The translations under genes and the position numbers were made by a program. The notes under the pieces were generated by a model, which saw only the letters and a list, made by a program, of their open reading frames with translations, was not told where the DNA came from and made no database searches. Shown here piece after piece: positions 36,270 to 47,305 of a DNA stretch of 64,000 nt. The stretch comes from Taenia hydatigena (taxonomy: Eukaryota; Platyhelminthes; Cestoda; Cyclophyllidea; Taeniidae). Each line of letters opens with the position of its first letter. The stretch's first letter is position 1. The DNA lies in the NCBI GenBank assembly GCA_036345935.2, contig JADWOT020000001.1, positions 18,805,761-18,869,760 of the forward strand, in the 5' to 3' direction.

Positions 36270-36780
36270 AATAATGCACAGGAATCGCTAGCAACTTAGT
36301 GGTAGCGAACAGATTAGTCCATGTGTGGCTTGAACCGATTTGCCCTTAATGTACAGGGCAGCTGTTGTCAAATTAACATTGTCCGTTTTTAAGTCCGCTT
36401 CAGTTGAGCAGAATGCGCTTCACATAGACAGGAAGTTGGCTTATGTCAAATCACACTTCCGATCATTCCCGCCAAACTGCGAATTTGCACTATGAACCGA
36501 TTTGGCTAGATAAATTTGAGACACTTTCTCCTTACGCTAGCACCGGATATTGTCAGCAAAGTGTGGTAGGAAAACATGGACTCGTAATTCTCCACCCATT
36601 TTGAAATTATTCGTGTTTAAGCAGCAGTGTAAGCACAACTTCATTAGGCCTCCGTTCCAGAATGAAATGTAGTTCAGTTCTAAGGCAGGGCCGCATGGCT
36701 TTGCAGAATCGGTATCCTAACCAACGACGCACTCTACTTAAATCTTGCACTGATCTGACATTCATCGCTTGTTTGGTTGC
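36270..36780 (-). repeat. Repeat family D, copy 2
   Basis: Partner of 6715-7125. The minus-strand frame includes RVRRWLGYRFCKAMRPCLRT and HFILERRPNEVVLTLLLK and stops at TAA 36607-36609. Between about 36490 and 36585 it has extra sequence absent from copy 1. Identity is high around the shared CCAACGACGCAC and CCACCCATTTTGAAAT blocks. Confidence 0.6.
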
Positions 36781-39559
36781 CGCTGATGTGGAGGAAAGTA
36801 CAATCAAGGTCGGCTGCCTGATGTTAGACTCAAACGCCTAACACTAGGATGAAATATGGCTATGCTCCTGTTCGGTTGTAATGCTATGTAAGGATGTAAT
36901 AGGGATATGGATGGAACAACAATAAGGTAGCCGAAACATTGATTAACATACATAAACCAACGCGATCGCAGCGTTTGAGTAGACACCAAGGCGGGTAACT
37001 CGATACCCCGTGTCTATATAACCCTGACCAGACCGGCAATCACGTACACAAGTATTGTGTAAGATTACCTGTTAAGAGCTATTCCTACTGATTGCTTAAA
37101 ACGCGGTGTAACTCTCCAAGTAGATGTGATTGCTTCAAGAGGAAACATGGGTCATAGAAATGAGGCATTTGTCAACCATGTGTGTGCGCAGTGAAACTAA
37201 AGACAAGGTAACAGTGCAACAATTTTATGCATTTTTTCTTGGTCCAGTTTATTTCTCTCATCGGCTCACAAATGGCACACACACGTTGGAAATTACGTGC
37301 CAGCAGATAAGTTGTAGGATGTTCTCTGTTGCATCTCAGAGGTCTAGAAATGGATGCACCCAACCCGTGCGCATCCACGCTGCAATCGCTCCGCGTCATC
37401 GTGCAGGATAATTCCTGTTAGGTATCATAGCCGATGAATAGAAGAAGAGCACTTTTGACGAATGCTTTGAGACTACAGCTGTCATGCAGGGTCTCCTGAT
37501 GAGAAATATCCCATTGCACACCAAATTGATGGTGGTAATACGTAATTCGTCTTGGTATTTTTGCTGATTTTGTCCGCAGCCGACTCTATGCACATCTGAT
37601 GGCCAGATGCAAACGACTTGAACTTTTAGACTTCCATATAATTGCTGTCGTTTATTTGACAATCGTAACATGTTTCTGTAACATTGCCAGGGATCCGTTT
37701 TCTGTGATGCGTGCGAAGATGCGCCAGTTTAAATTGCGCATAATTTGATTGTTCCTACTCATGCTGGTGACGATTGAATTCCATAGTGAATGGGTTTGTT
37801 TGCGAATACGTGCCATGGGCCTAAATGTGTTGGCATTGACTTGACGATGATCAAGCAAGACGTTGATGGTGGAAGTTATGCAATGAGGTGCCTACGCTGT
37901 CAAAAAGTGTGGCTGTATTTTAGTGAATGGACGTAAAGCGTGATAGTATATTATGTCTCTGCGTACTGCAGCGACATTAAGGCTTACGAATCCTTTCGAG
38001 TAGCTAAAGAAAACACATGTTGATCATAGAGAGAGGTGGGATTTCTGGCCTTTCTCACTATACTCTTTTCACCGACTGTCACCTCTCTCCATTCGACAGC
38101 ATTGTTAGGAAGTAAATAGCAATGAAGAGCATCTGAGGCAATGCAGACTACTTGCATTGATGGCACCCATTCTAGAAATGTACAGCGACATGACTGTTTG
38201 CATGAGGGAAAAGGAGATTAGCATCCTTTTTGCCACGAATTTACGCCATCTGGGTGCCCAAAAGCTCACCATTATTGCTAAGACAAAGGACGTGATGGAA
38301 ACGTCTGCCTGCTTACCTCTTAGTTTACTCTGATTATGGAGTTCGGATTTAATAAACAGAAACGCTGGCATCGGACCAGTTATAAGACCAGTTCTATTGG
38401 CCAAAACTGCTAAGCTCGTGCACCGCGGCTGTACCAGCCACCAACGGCAGAACTTCTGGCGATTATTCGCACACCCATTTGATTGGACGCAGGTGCGAAG
38501 CAAAATGTGCACAATGCCGATGGCTTAGTAATTCCTAGAACAAGTTACTCAGCAGTGTTTTTATTTTTGACAGCATCACATCCAATTTTGACTGATGATG
38601 ATACACTGCAGCATGGCTTACTATTTAGCACATTCATGGATAGATTTGGAGGATTCCCACTACTGCATGGCTGCCGTGCGGCAGTGTGCTGTAGCCTAGA
38701 ATACTGCCGTTCTATCACCCCAGTTGACTCTAAAGTAATAAAAGCTGCATGACAAATGTACGGTATAGTTTGGGGATCATGAACTTAAATGGCATTAATT
38801 TAGATGAGAGTCAATATTTGGGCGGCTGTGTGGTGGGATAACAACGCAGCGATGCGACGTCAAGAGGGCAAGGGCGTTTGCACAGTGGAGTTAAGAGGCC
38901 AGATTTAAAGGCTATTTTGGGATTCGCACAGCAGCAAATGAGACATTGAGCGTGCGCAAAGCTTGGTCGAGAGGGCCTGTAATGTTATCAGGGTGTTAAA
39001 CTAAATCGCATCAATCAAAACAGCATTTTGATAAATTTATCACGTTAACAAAACAAACATACGTGTCCATTTATAAACACAAATATATTTTGGAAATGTC
39101 ACGTACAAGGGGGAGGCGGCTGAATTTATGAAATGGTGGCGACACATCTGCATGATTGCGATCAAATAATATGAACTCTACACACGTGACTTTTACTTAG
39201 AGGGCGGTTAAGATGCGGATGTCCATCCCATTCTAGCAGTCTATGTTAAATGGTGTGAGCTAACCACACGAAGAGAATCGTCAAATGCAGTATTCAGGAT
39301 GGATCCAGTGCAGAATTCAGTACAAACACACAGTCTCACTCCAAAATCTGCAAATACCAGGAGTCAGCGAGCATGATGGTGGAAAAGTCGTAAAAGGATG
39401 AATACGCATAAGAGTAATTAAAAACATATGACAGAAGAACTAAAAGAACTAAAAAAGAGGTTAAAATTGGAGGAGCAAAGTTAAAGAGCAGTCGAACGAT
39501 AAAAAAATAAATTTGTCAAATCCAAATGCAATTGAGAAAAGAATACAGTGAATGAGAAG
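36781..39559. other. No gene called
   Basis: Overlapping frames on both strands at 37130-38750, the longest being 135 codons at 38105-38512 on the minus strand. The plus frame at 38483 starts with DAGAKQNVHNADGL, which resembles the end of an ankyrin repeat, but the following sequence does not continue the pattern. Confidence 0.4.
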
Positions 39560-40258
39560 GAAAATAAACAGATGCAGCAGCATTAAGGGCAGGAGGTGTA
39601 GGTTGAGGAGAATGTTGACGCCTCTTAATTGCAACAAACAGCATGGCAGTGGAGTGAGCGGCAGAGAGATTGGGAGCCACGTAGCAAAGTGGAAATAGAG
39701 TGATACACCTAGAGTTGTTTGGTAGGTAGCTGAGTGGGTGAATGTGTGTGTAGGAGAGGTAGTTAGAGAATGTCAAGTGATGGGCTGAATGAATGAATGG
39801 TGTGGATAGGGGGTAAAGGTATACAGAAGACAGAAGGAAACGAGAGAGGAGTGAGGCGGGAGGGAGCACGGCGCCTGGCAACAGCACTGAGCGATTTCTG
39901 TCAGTGTTGTTGGTGACGCCACACTCACTCACCCAATTTTCTCATAGTACTTAAATTTGTATGCATATTCGCTAATTATTTCCGGCCATACATATGTACT
40001 TTTACTTACCTTTTACTTTACCTTCCTTCCTGTTTGCCGCTTTCCCTTGTCCATGTTATGAACCGCATTCTCACATCGTACCCTTTCTCATCCAAAGTGA
40101 GTTTTTTTGACCTGCCATTGTTTATATGCTTTGTTCTACCGATTCTATTGGACCCTCTAAATCCTTTCCCCCTTAAGACTGTCTTTTTATTGGTTGACCT
40201 CAATGTTTGTCCTTACATCTCACCCTTTGTCAAATGTCGAATTTCACATTGCTATTAG
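39560..40258. repeat. Repeat family F, copy 1
   Basis: Aligns in the same orientation with 43495-44200: GAGGTGTAGGTTGAGGAGA, CGCCTCTTAATTGCAACAA, GTGGCAGTGGA-like blocks, a GT-rich stretch, AGACAGAAGGAAACGAGAGAGGAGTG, GCAACAGCACTGAG, GTCAGTGTTGTTGG and CGCCACACTCACTCAC. Further on there is a pyrimidine-rich part containing TTATTGGTTGACCT. No intact protein frame is shared. Confidence 0.75.
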
Positions 40259-40284
40259 TGCCTTTATGACACGGTAGTCGAACT

Positions 40285-40345
40285 TGTTGATGCAATGCTC
40301 TCAAAAGTTTGTATTTTGCAATTTTCACAGCTCATTGGTTGCCTT
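40285..40345 (+). repeat. Short repeat family G, copy 1
   Basis: TTGATGCAATGCTCTCAAAAGTTTGTATTTTGCAATTTTCACAGCTCATTGG matches 46785-46840 with few changes. About 60 bases. Confidence 0.6.
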
Positions 40346-41894
40346 GTGTAAAACTTTGATGACGAGTTGTAACTGAACGTGACCCACCTCCTGTGGACAT
40401 GCGACTCAACAAACCTCACAATCGCATAAAACTCGACCACATTTATGAATGCTACATTTTGACATATGCATTAGGACACGATTGTCTCCTCATTTCTCAT
40501 TTATTTCTCTTTGGCTACCTCCTTTCGCTCACCTCTTCCTGTCTGATTTTCACCTCCGTCATCACCAAATTCACCTATTGGATAGCCTGCCATATCACAT
40601 CCCTCCAATTCTTCCTCTCAATTAACCCACTTCTAGACAAGATGATGAAAGTGAGTGGCCATTGCAATCTCACAAACTTTACATCAGATGTTTATATCAA
40701 GAACCCTTTCTCTACTTCTTCAACATGAGCATCTGCATGAACTGCTTCGTTGGAACTTTCACTTTAACATCCTACATGCCTCTTCGGCCAAAATATATTC
40801 ATTCTAGAGACATAGAAGCATGGGATTATTCAACCAGCAAGATAGCGGCGTTAAGAAACTGTGGGAGCTACCATTAACGATGGGTCGTAGGCAGGCTCGT
40901 ACAAGTAATTTGAGGTGTTATCTTCCTCACCATTGCTATACCAACTTCTACTCTTCTTCAAGACTGGATTCATTCGACAAGCTATAGGAGATGTAGGAAG
41001 TGTGCTCTAAAACCCACCTGTTAGACGATGAAATTGCTACAGACTGACCCACCCAACTACCTGACTACCTTTAGAGCCTCCTCACAGGTAGTGTCCTTCG
41101 AGAGAAGTGCTTTTGCATTCCTTCCTTTCCATGATGCAGCACGTGTGCATCTAACCTCAAGTCTCACGCACACAATGCTGCCAACTAACGCCAACTGCAA
41201 GGATAACCCGTTATCAATCCACACACATAAATGCATACTACGCTTCAACCGGCAATACTTGTTCCACTCGCGTATATTATTGTTAGAAAGTGCTACGCGT
41301 TTGCGCACTGCCTTAACTCTCCTTCCCGAATAGGTAGGACAGCAACGCAAGAAATGGACAAACGTGGACTACTTGCCCTGTAACCATCAAACGAAAAGCC
41401 TCACCGAGTGGCACTGCCCACTATAAACACCCCCCAGGTAACTGCGTCAATCAGCAAATTTATGTTGGTTAGAGGGTATACTTGACTGAATGGCAAACAA
41501 GGCATTTTGGCCAGTCTACTAGATCTGGAGTTTAGTCTGGCTGGCCCACACTGCCGACTTCTTTCCGCAAGTATGCTATTGAAAATCCGTGACGAAATTT
41601 TCCGGATGGGTCATGGTTTGTGTTGCTTCCAATATTAAAGGTCTCTTGCAAGACAAAAACTGAGATAGTTGCCGAAGACAGACATCACTCTCAGCCCTCT
41701 ATTTGTGGGTCGTCAGTAATACTCCAATTTGGTGGGATTTGAGCTTTCTCTGCTTCGGATCGGAGTTGGGCATGTAGAGTTACATCTGGCTGTACTTGGG
41801 CTTCCACTTTGAAACGGTAAGACGTGTTGGCTCTGGGTGTGACAGGTTAAATAGTTATTACAATGCAACCATTCTTGGATGAGGGAATAGAGTT

Positions 41895-42490
41895 GATCAT
41901 CCTAGTTAACCACAGCCTGTCTCAGAATGATGAGGCGATTCTTAACCAAGGTGGCAAATCAACTTTTCATCGTGACTAAAGGTGTTATGACTATGAATTG
42001 AAAAGGGCACTATGCCAGTATTGCAAGCGCTATCTTTAGATGTAGGACAAATTCAAAAGTAGCGGTATTTGCTTGTGCAGCATTTTTTATGAATGAAAAA
42101 ATAACGTCAAAATGTGATCTGCAAAGCAGATTTGCTTCAAGGCATTGAAGTATGGATTGACGAATGAGATCGCGCCATATCTACTGCCAATAAGTAATTA
42201 TTATTTCTCATTCATTGTATTCCATTCCATTTATTTGGTTATTTTGCATGCACGCTGTTTCTTCTGTTTAAATGCTCTTGGGTGCATCAAAAAAAATTTG
42301 GTAATCAATTTAACTAGTCTCATGTCAGAACAGTCTGGGTCAAGGTGCAAGCACAAATAAATACTGTTGGAGCAGAACATGTGTCCATGCAAGTATCCGT
42401 TTTACGTTATTGCTCCTATTGCTATGAGCAAGCTAAGTGCGATCGAATATAGATAATCGCAATGACTCATGGCGATGAGTAGATTGTGTG
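41895..42490. repeat. Repeat family A, copy 2, carrying an insertion of about 295 bp
   Basis: The left part matches 35183-35300 and the right part 35340-35460. Between them, about 42060-42356 has no counterpart in copy 1. The insert is AT-rich and contains a 71-codon frame with no recognisable product. I found no inverted ends or clear target duplication, so insertion here or deletion in copy 1 are both possible. Confidence 0.7.
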
Positions 42491-42985
42491 AAATATAAGT
42501 GACTTGCAACTGCTGCCAATCAACAATGCACGCTTAGCAAAAATGGAACAGGAGCGTTTTCGTCTGCAATTACTGTCGACTAAGCACCGAACGAACCTTC
42601 CGCCGTCTATCTTTACTAGCTTTTACAAATCAGTTCTAAGGTAAACTGGACGAACCATCACCGAATTTCCTAAAGTCATGAGTAGGTAAGCTGACATCAC
42701 TGGCATGATTATAAAAACACTTGCTTCCACAGAGTAAGTGCATCTGGGCTACTAAACTGTACGTCCCTAAATTTAAATTGGTTTGTTAGTAAACAGCCAA
42801 TGATACTAAAGCTCAATAGCCTGGATATGAAAACGAATACCTTGATCCACGAGACACAAGGAAGGTAGGTTGCATTAATTATCATAATATTCGACAGTTG
42901 TCCAATGCATGCTCAGCGTAAGAATGTGAGTTTTATCACACCATATCTGTATTTTGCAATCCACTTTACATAATCTTGGTAAATA
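42490..42985 (+). repeat. Repeat family B, copy 2, with small open frame
   Basis: Inverted partner of 33035-33495, directly abutting family A copy 2. A frame from ATG 42543 to TAA 42644 encodes 33 residues (MEQERFRLQLLSTKHRTNLP then PSIFTSFYKSVLR). The frame also continues open upstream (DLQLL matches copy 1), and CTAAG-GTAAAC at its end could be a splice donor. It looks like a fragment of a coding exon. Family unknown. Confidence 0.7.
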
Positions 42986-43149
42986 TATGATAAAATCACA
43001 AAATTTGAAAAGTATACTGCCATGTGTATTTAAACAAACAAAAAATTTCCCCATTTGTTTAATTCTTCAGCGATGGAATAAGCAGAATTAGAGGTGTAAG
43101 AATTAGAAATTGATTAATAAATTGATGTGTATTTCTTTAATAATATTTT

Positions 43150-43430
43150 GCTAGTAGGAGGTTCAAAGTAAGGGTGAGTGAGAAAATAGAGTAGATAAGT
43201 AAGTAATTTGGTAAGTAAGTGGGTTGGGTGGTGGGTGGGTGGTAGGTTGTGTAAGCGGACGTGAGGGTGGGAGAGGGAATGAGTGGGTAAAGTTAGGAGT
43301 TGAATGAAGTGTGTGGGTAGGAGATAAAGACATAGATGATAGAAGGAAAAGAGAGAGGAGTGTGGTGTGAGAGAGCATGGAGCGTTAGCAACAGCACTGA
43401 GGAATGTGTTTTGGAGCACACTGTGTGCAA
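43150..43430. repeat. Tandem partial duplicate of family F
   Basis: Repeats the middle of family F just upstream of copy 2: a GTAAGT/GGGTGGGT-rich stretch, GAGTTGAATGAAGTGTGTGGGTAGGAGAT, AGATGATAGAAGGAAAAGAGAGAGGAGTGTG and GTTAGCAACAGCACTGAGGAATGT. It shares these almost exactly with 43640-43840, so this duplication is younger than the split from the 39.6-kb copy. Confidence 0.8.
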
Positions 43431-43469
43431 GCGCACTACTACCAGTACCAGAACTAGTAGCCGTAGCTG

Positions 43470-43522
43470 TAGCAGCAGCGGCAGCGGCAGCAGCAGCAGA
43501 TGCAGCAGCAGCAGCAGGAGGA
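43470..43522. repeat. GCA/GCG trinucleotide run
   Basis: An imperfect CAG/CGG trinucleotide tract (AGCAGCAGCGGCAGCGGCAG followed by CAGCAGCAGATGCAGCAGCA and more). The family F copy at 39.57 kb has only GATGCAGCAGC here. The 164-codon minus-strand frame over it is polyalanine from the repeat and is not called as a gene. Confidence 0.85.
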
Positions 43523-44200
43523 GGTGTATGTGGAGGAGATTGTTGGCGCCTCTCAATTGCAACAACCAACGTGGCAGTGGAGACAGCGACAGAGAGATTG
43601 GTAGACACCTAGAAAAGTGGAGATAGAGTGAGATACGTAGAGTAGGTAAGTGGGTGGGTGGGTGGGTGGTTGTGTGGGTGGACGTGAGTGTGGGAGAGGG
43701 AATGAGAGTGGAAAAAGTGAGGAGTTGAATGAAGGGTGTGGGTAGGAGATGGAGGCATATAGATGATAGAAGGAAAAGAGAGAGGAGTGTGTTGTGAGAG
43801 AGCATGGCGCGTTAGCAACAGCACTGAGGAATGTCCGTCAGTGTTGTTGGGTCGCGCCACACTCGCTCACTCACTTCACTAATGCTGCACTTCTCACGTC
43901 TCGTCACCCGTTGTGGTGGATGCCTTGGCGATTCGAATTGCTAGATCAGTTTTCTCTCCCTTTTTGATTCTATGGCACCGTATTCTGTCATCGTACTCGC
44001 TTTCCTCGATTGTGATTTTTTTCGACTTCCTAATCCTTATATACTTTTTTCTCTCTGTTTTTATTGGTCTGCTTTCTATTTCTTTCTTTTGAAATCTGTT
44101 TCATTGGTTGACCTTATTGTTTGTACTTACATTCCACCCCTTTTCGTGTTAAATACCGGATTTTACTTTACTATTGATTCCTTTTTTTATACTTCTTCTC
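43495..44200. repeat. Repeat family F, copy 2
   Basis: Partner of 39560-40258. It begins with the trinucleotide run and continues through the GT-rich GTGGGTGGGTGGGTGGT stretch, GATAGAAGGAAAAGAGAGAGGAGTG, GTCAGTGTTGTTGGG and CGCCACACTCGCTCACTCAC to TCATTGGTTGACCT. Similarity ends near 44200. Confidence 0.75.
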
Positions 44201-45289
44201 TTTGATTTTGTTTTCTGTGCTTTTATATTTTTCATTGAGTTTGTTATTAAACCTTTCTTTCTGAATCTTTCATTTTGATTTTTCACTAATAGGCTTCGTT
44301 CCTTTACACTAGACCGGCATTAACGCTACGCTCTCTGTATAACATGACGTCATTGTTTGTATCACTGGAGGCCAGTACTTCTCCATTTCCCTGTCTTCTT
44401 ATTCTACCTTGTCCCTGTTTTGTCCATTCATGCCCTACAATCTTCCAGTCATCCCTCTAGTCAGGCAAAATGTATGCACTCTGACATCGCTGCTTGTGAT
44501 AATGGATGGAACTCTATTTCATGTTGTGATACCGGCGAATTTTAAGGTCCTGTCGCATGACCATGCTCCCTCATCAAATGTGCAGGGAATTGTTAGTCTG
44601 GGTTTTCACCAGCATCTCTGCTGATTTATTTTGTGTCCAATATAAGCAAACGCGCAATTATCAGGGAATCCATTGATCATTGAAGACATTATCTCCTGAT
44701 TTGACTCATCTTTTAATGCCTCACAACATCCCGTGGGACACAAAAGCCCATCTAACTGGTTTGGTTCCTTCTTCTACTTCACATTTAGCTAAATTGCCAT
44801 CTAGACCTGATGGAATGACTGGTGAAGAAAACCATGGCACTCAGGGTCAATCCACGACATTTAACCACGGATTTGGTAACAGGTGATTAATTGATATGGA
44901 TCCATTTGAAGCAAGCCCTCACACCATTCTTCTGATTTTACCGCTCCGATGCCAAACACGCCAACTTCTTTCCAAATTCGTCTTATGTCATTCGTTGAGA
45001 TTAACTTCAATCATGTAGTTTTAAACCACTCCATGAGATGCGATGCTCTGTCTACTCTCTACAATCAATCACAAGGCATTTTAATAAAGGGCAATTATGC
45101 TCTCGTATTTTCGATACGTAACCCACAGGAGAAAGGGATAGAATCATGTGCCATATCTCGACTTCCTCATAAAGACGTACATACGTGTAATGTGAAAAGA
45201 TGTGATTGGAGGGTTTAAAAGAGAAGTCTGGCTATTACTAAGCCATCAGATGTACCCCGCCTCCCCTTCTAGCTGTCGTGACCCCATCA
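44201..45289. other. No gene called
   Basis: A plus-strand frame at 44680-44886 ends at a donor-like AACAG-GTGATT and is rich in Ser, Thr and Pro. No family recognised. Confidence 0.4.
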
Positions 45290-45425
45290 CGCTATGACCA
45301 GCTGTTAGGCGTTACGATGGCGTCGGACTGAGCCCGCAAACAACAGTGACTAATGTCTTGTAGTAACTAATGTGATTAGCAAAGTGTAGGGCTGTTCCAA
45401 GGCAAGTGACTTCAGCTTCCATTAA
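45290..45425 (+). repeat. Short repeat family H, copy 1
   Basis: CAGCTGTTAGGCGTTACGATGGCGTCGG and, about 75 bases on, TTAGCAAA...GTTCCAAG match 46545-46685 in the same orientation. Confidence 0.55.
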
Positions 45426-46544
45426 AGTCATTCTACTGTACCTCAAGCGCAACTGCAGTCAAGGTTCACGTTTTTGGCAATATCCCTTATTGTCAGCTTC
45501 AAAAAGCTTCTTTGGGAGCTTTAAAGCATTGGCTTTAGAATTGCGGATGGTTAGTCTTGTGAGGCACTCACGGTTCTATTTTTCACCCCAACTAAGTTGT
45601 TTCTGTCATCTTGATAGAATCTTCCTTGCAAGGTACAGATTCACCTTCGTGGTATACTTTGATCCTAGTCCTATTCAGCGTGGCCTTCCGGCTCAAAACA
45701 TGGCTTCCATTAAATGGATGTGGGGCGTTCAAGTGTACTATAAGATTTATCCAAATAAGCTCGTCTTTATCGCCATAGGATGGTGCATTTCTTGCCCTCA
45801 CTGAAATGTACTTATTCCTTGTTTTCTTGCCACTTAAACCGCCTTTTAAGACCGTTTCCGTAAATTTTTTTGCAAACTTGCTAGTAGTTCCTCTCCTTCG
45901 TTCTTTACCGAGCCTATTTATTGGACAGTTTTTGCATTCAAAGTATAGTAAAATAAGTCAGTCGAGGTTTCGCAGAAATTATTTTACACGGAAATAAATT
46001 CGGTGTTGAAGCAGACATAATCGTAGTTAGGTGGCAAAAAGCAAATGCACATTGAGAAATCTACATTTTTCTTTGTAGAACCTGCGCCATTCTTTTGACG
46101 TTCACTCAATCATAATGACCGACTCGTTTTAGCCCATTCACATCGGCGCTGCAATCATCCCTTCTCCACGTGTGCTGCATCACAGCTTCCAATCTCGCGT
46201 GACTTACGATGTCACCAGGAGTAGTGCGAGCTCTTCACCAACCCATTCACCCATTCGGATAGATCTATCAGCACTAGAAGCATTAATTGTCAGACGGTTT
46301 GATATCACCCACTTCGTATGTTCTATTTTTGCTCACTTTGTCCGCCGGGCGATTCACAGCATGCTACATCGTGCCTCGTCTTTTTAGCAGTGGCACAAAT
46401 GTATGCATTGAGATGAAGAGCGGAGCATGGCGTGGCCAGAGGGGAGTCGAAATAGCAGCTAGATGACTATAAGCGGAATAGGGGACGCTCCCTGCCTATG
46501 AATGTCATGCTTCCAGCACGTGGCACGTATTATCCTCGTCGCGG

Positions 46545-46685
46545 AATTACCTACAGCTGTTAAGCGTTACGATGACGTCGGGTCAGGCGTCAGGATAGCA
46601 CAGATTGAAGCTTTGGAGTTCGTCAGTGGGATCAGTTACTCTTAGCAAACATTTAGCAGTTCCAAGAGTAATTGCATTTACCACC
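46545..46685 (+). repeat. Short repeat family H, copy 2
   Basis: CAGCTGTTAAGCGTTACGATGACGTCGG, then TTAGCAAACATTTAGCAGTTCCAAG; partner of 45290-45425, 1.25 kb away. Confidence 0.55.
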
Positions 46686-46784
46686 GTCAATATAGTCGAG
46701 CAGCATTGAGATGTGCAAGAAAATGAAAACACAAATCGAGTAGGAAAATGAGGTGCATCTTATGAAGCGACAGCCGAAATCTTT

Positions 46785-46845
46785 GATACAGTGCTCTCAA
46801 ACGTTTGTATTCTTGCAACTCTCACTGCCCATTGGTTACCATACG
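46785..46845 (+). repeat. Short repeat family G, copy 2
   Basis: Partner of 40285-40345: GATACAGTGCTCTCAAACGT, then TTGTATTCTTGCAACTCTCACTGCCCATTGGTTACC. Confidence 0.6.
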
Positions 46846-47109
46846 TCTCCATTTATTTCTTAGATCTAAGCCGAAGGAGGACGGTCGGGAGCTACAAATG
46901 CTTGGCAATGCAATGAGAGAGATTAGGCAGCACTCAGCATGCGCTGATCAAATGGAGCTGATTGAAACACAAGTCATGCTGCACTCTGAACTTGCAATCA
47001 AGTGGCTGTTACATCGTAGTAATAGCTCTGCAGTATCAGTATACACCAGTGGCTTAGTCGATTATTACACAGACAAGCGGCTTCAAAGTAATCCTTGGAG
47101 CGACTACAT

Positions 47110-47305
47110 TACCGTTGAAATACTACAAACTTCTTCGCCAACACCTCTGCATAATGATGTCAGAGCGGATAGTTGTGTGACAGATGTGTTTGTGTATTTC
47201 TTTTACACTCGATACAGAGTTGTTGAGTTATCTGTACGGTAAATGATAACTCGACATCATCAATAGGCATGACTCCACCTTCTCGATTCCCAGCTCTATG
47301 TACTT
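47110..47305 (+). repeat. Dispersed repeat family C, copy 2
   Basis: Aligns with 5215-5400 in the same orientation: ATAATGATGTCAGAGCGGAT, TGTGTGACAGATGTGTTTGT, CGATACAGAGTTGTTGA and AATAGGCATGACTCCACCTTC. It overlaps the end of a 145-codon frame at 46805-47242 that is not conserved in the other copies. Confidence 0.65.

Noticed and set aside
38483..38530. Possible ankyrin fragment (DAGAKQNVHNADGL)
   Set aside because: One short motif preceded by a stop and not followed by TPLH or helices; too little to call.
43114..43805. Minus-strand frames of 164 and 170 codons, among the longest in the window
   Set aside because: They are low-complexity Ala, Ser, Thr, Pro and Leu translations of the GCA run and the GT-rich tracts, in overlapping frames, with no domain.
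45406..45804. 132-codon plus frame
   Set aside because: No domain or homology recognised, and an overlapping frame exists on the other strand; a frame this long is expected by chance in 64 kb.
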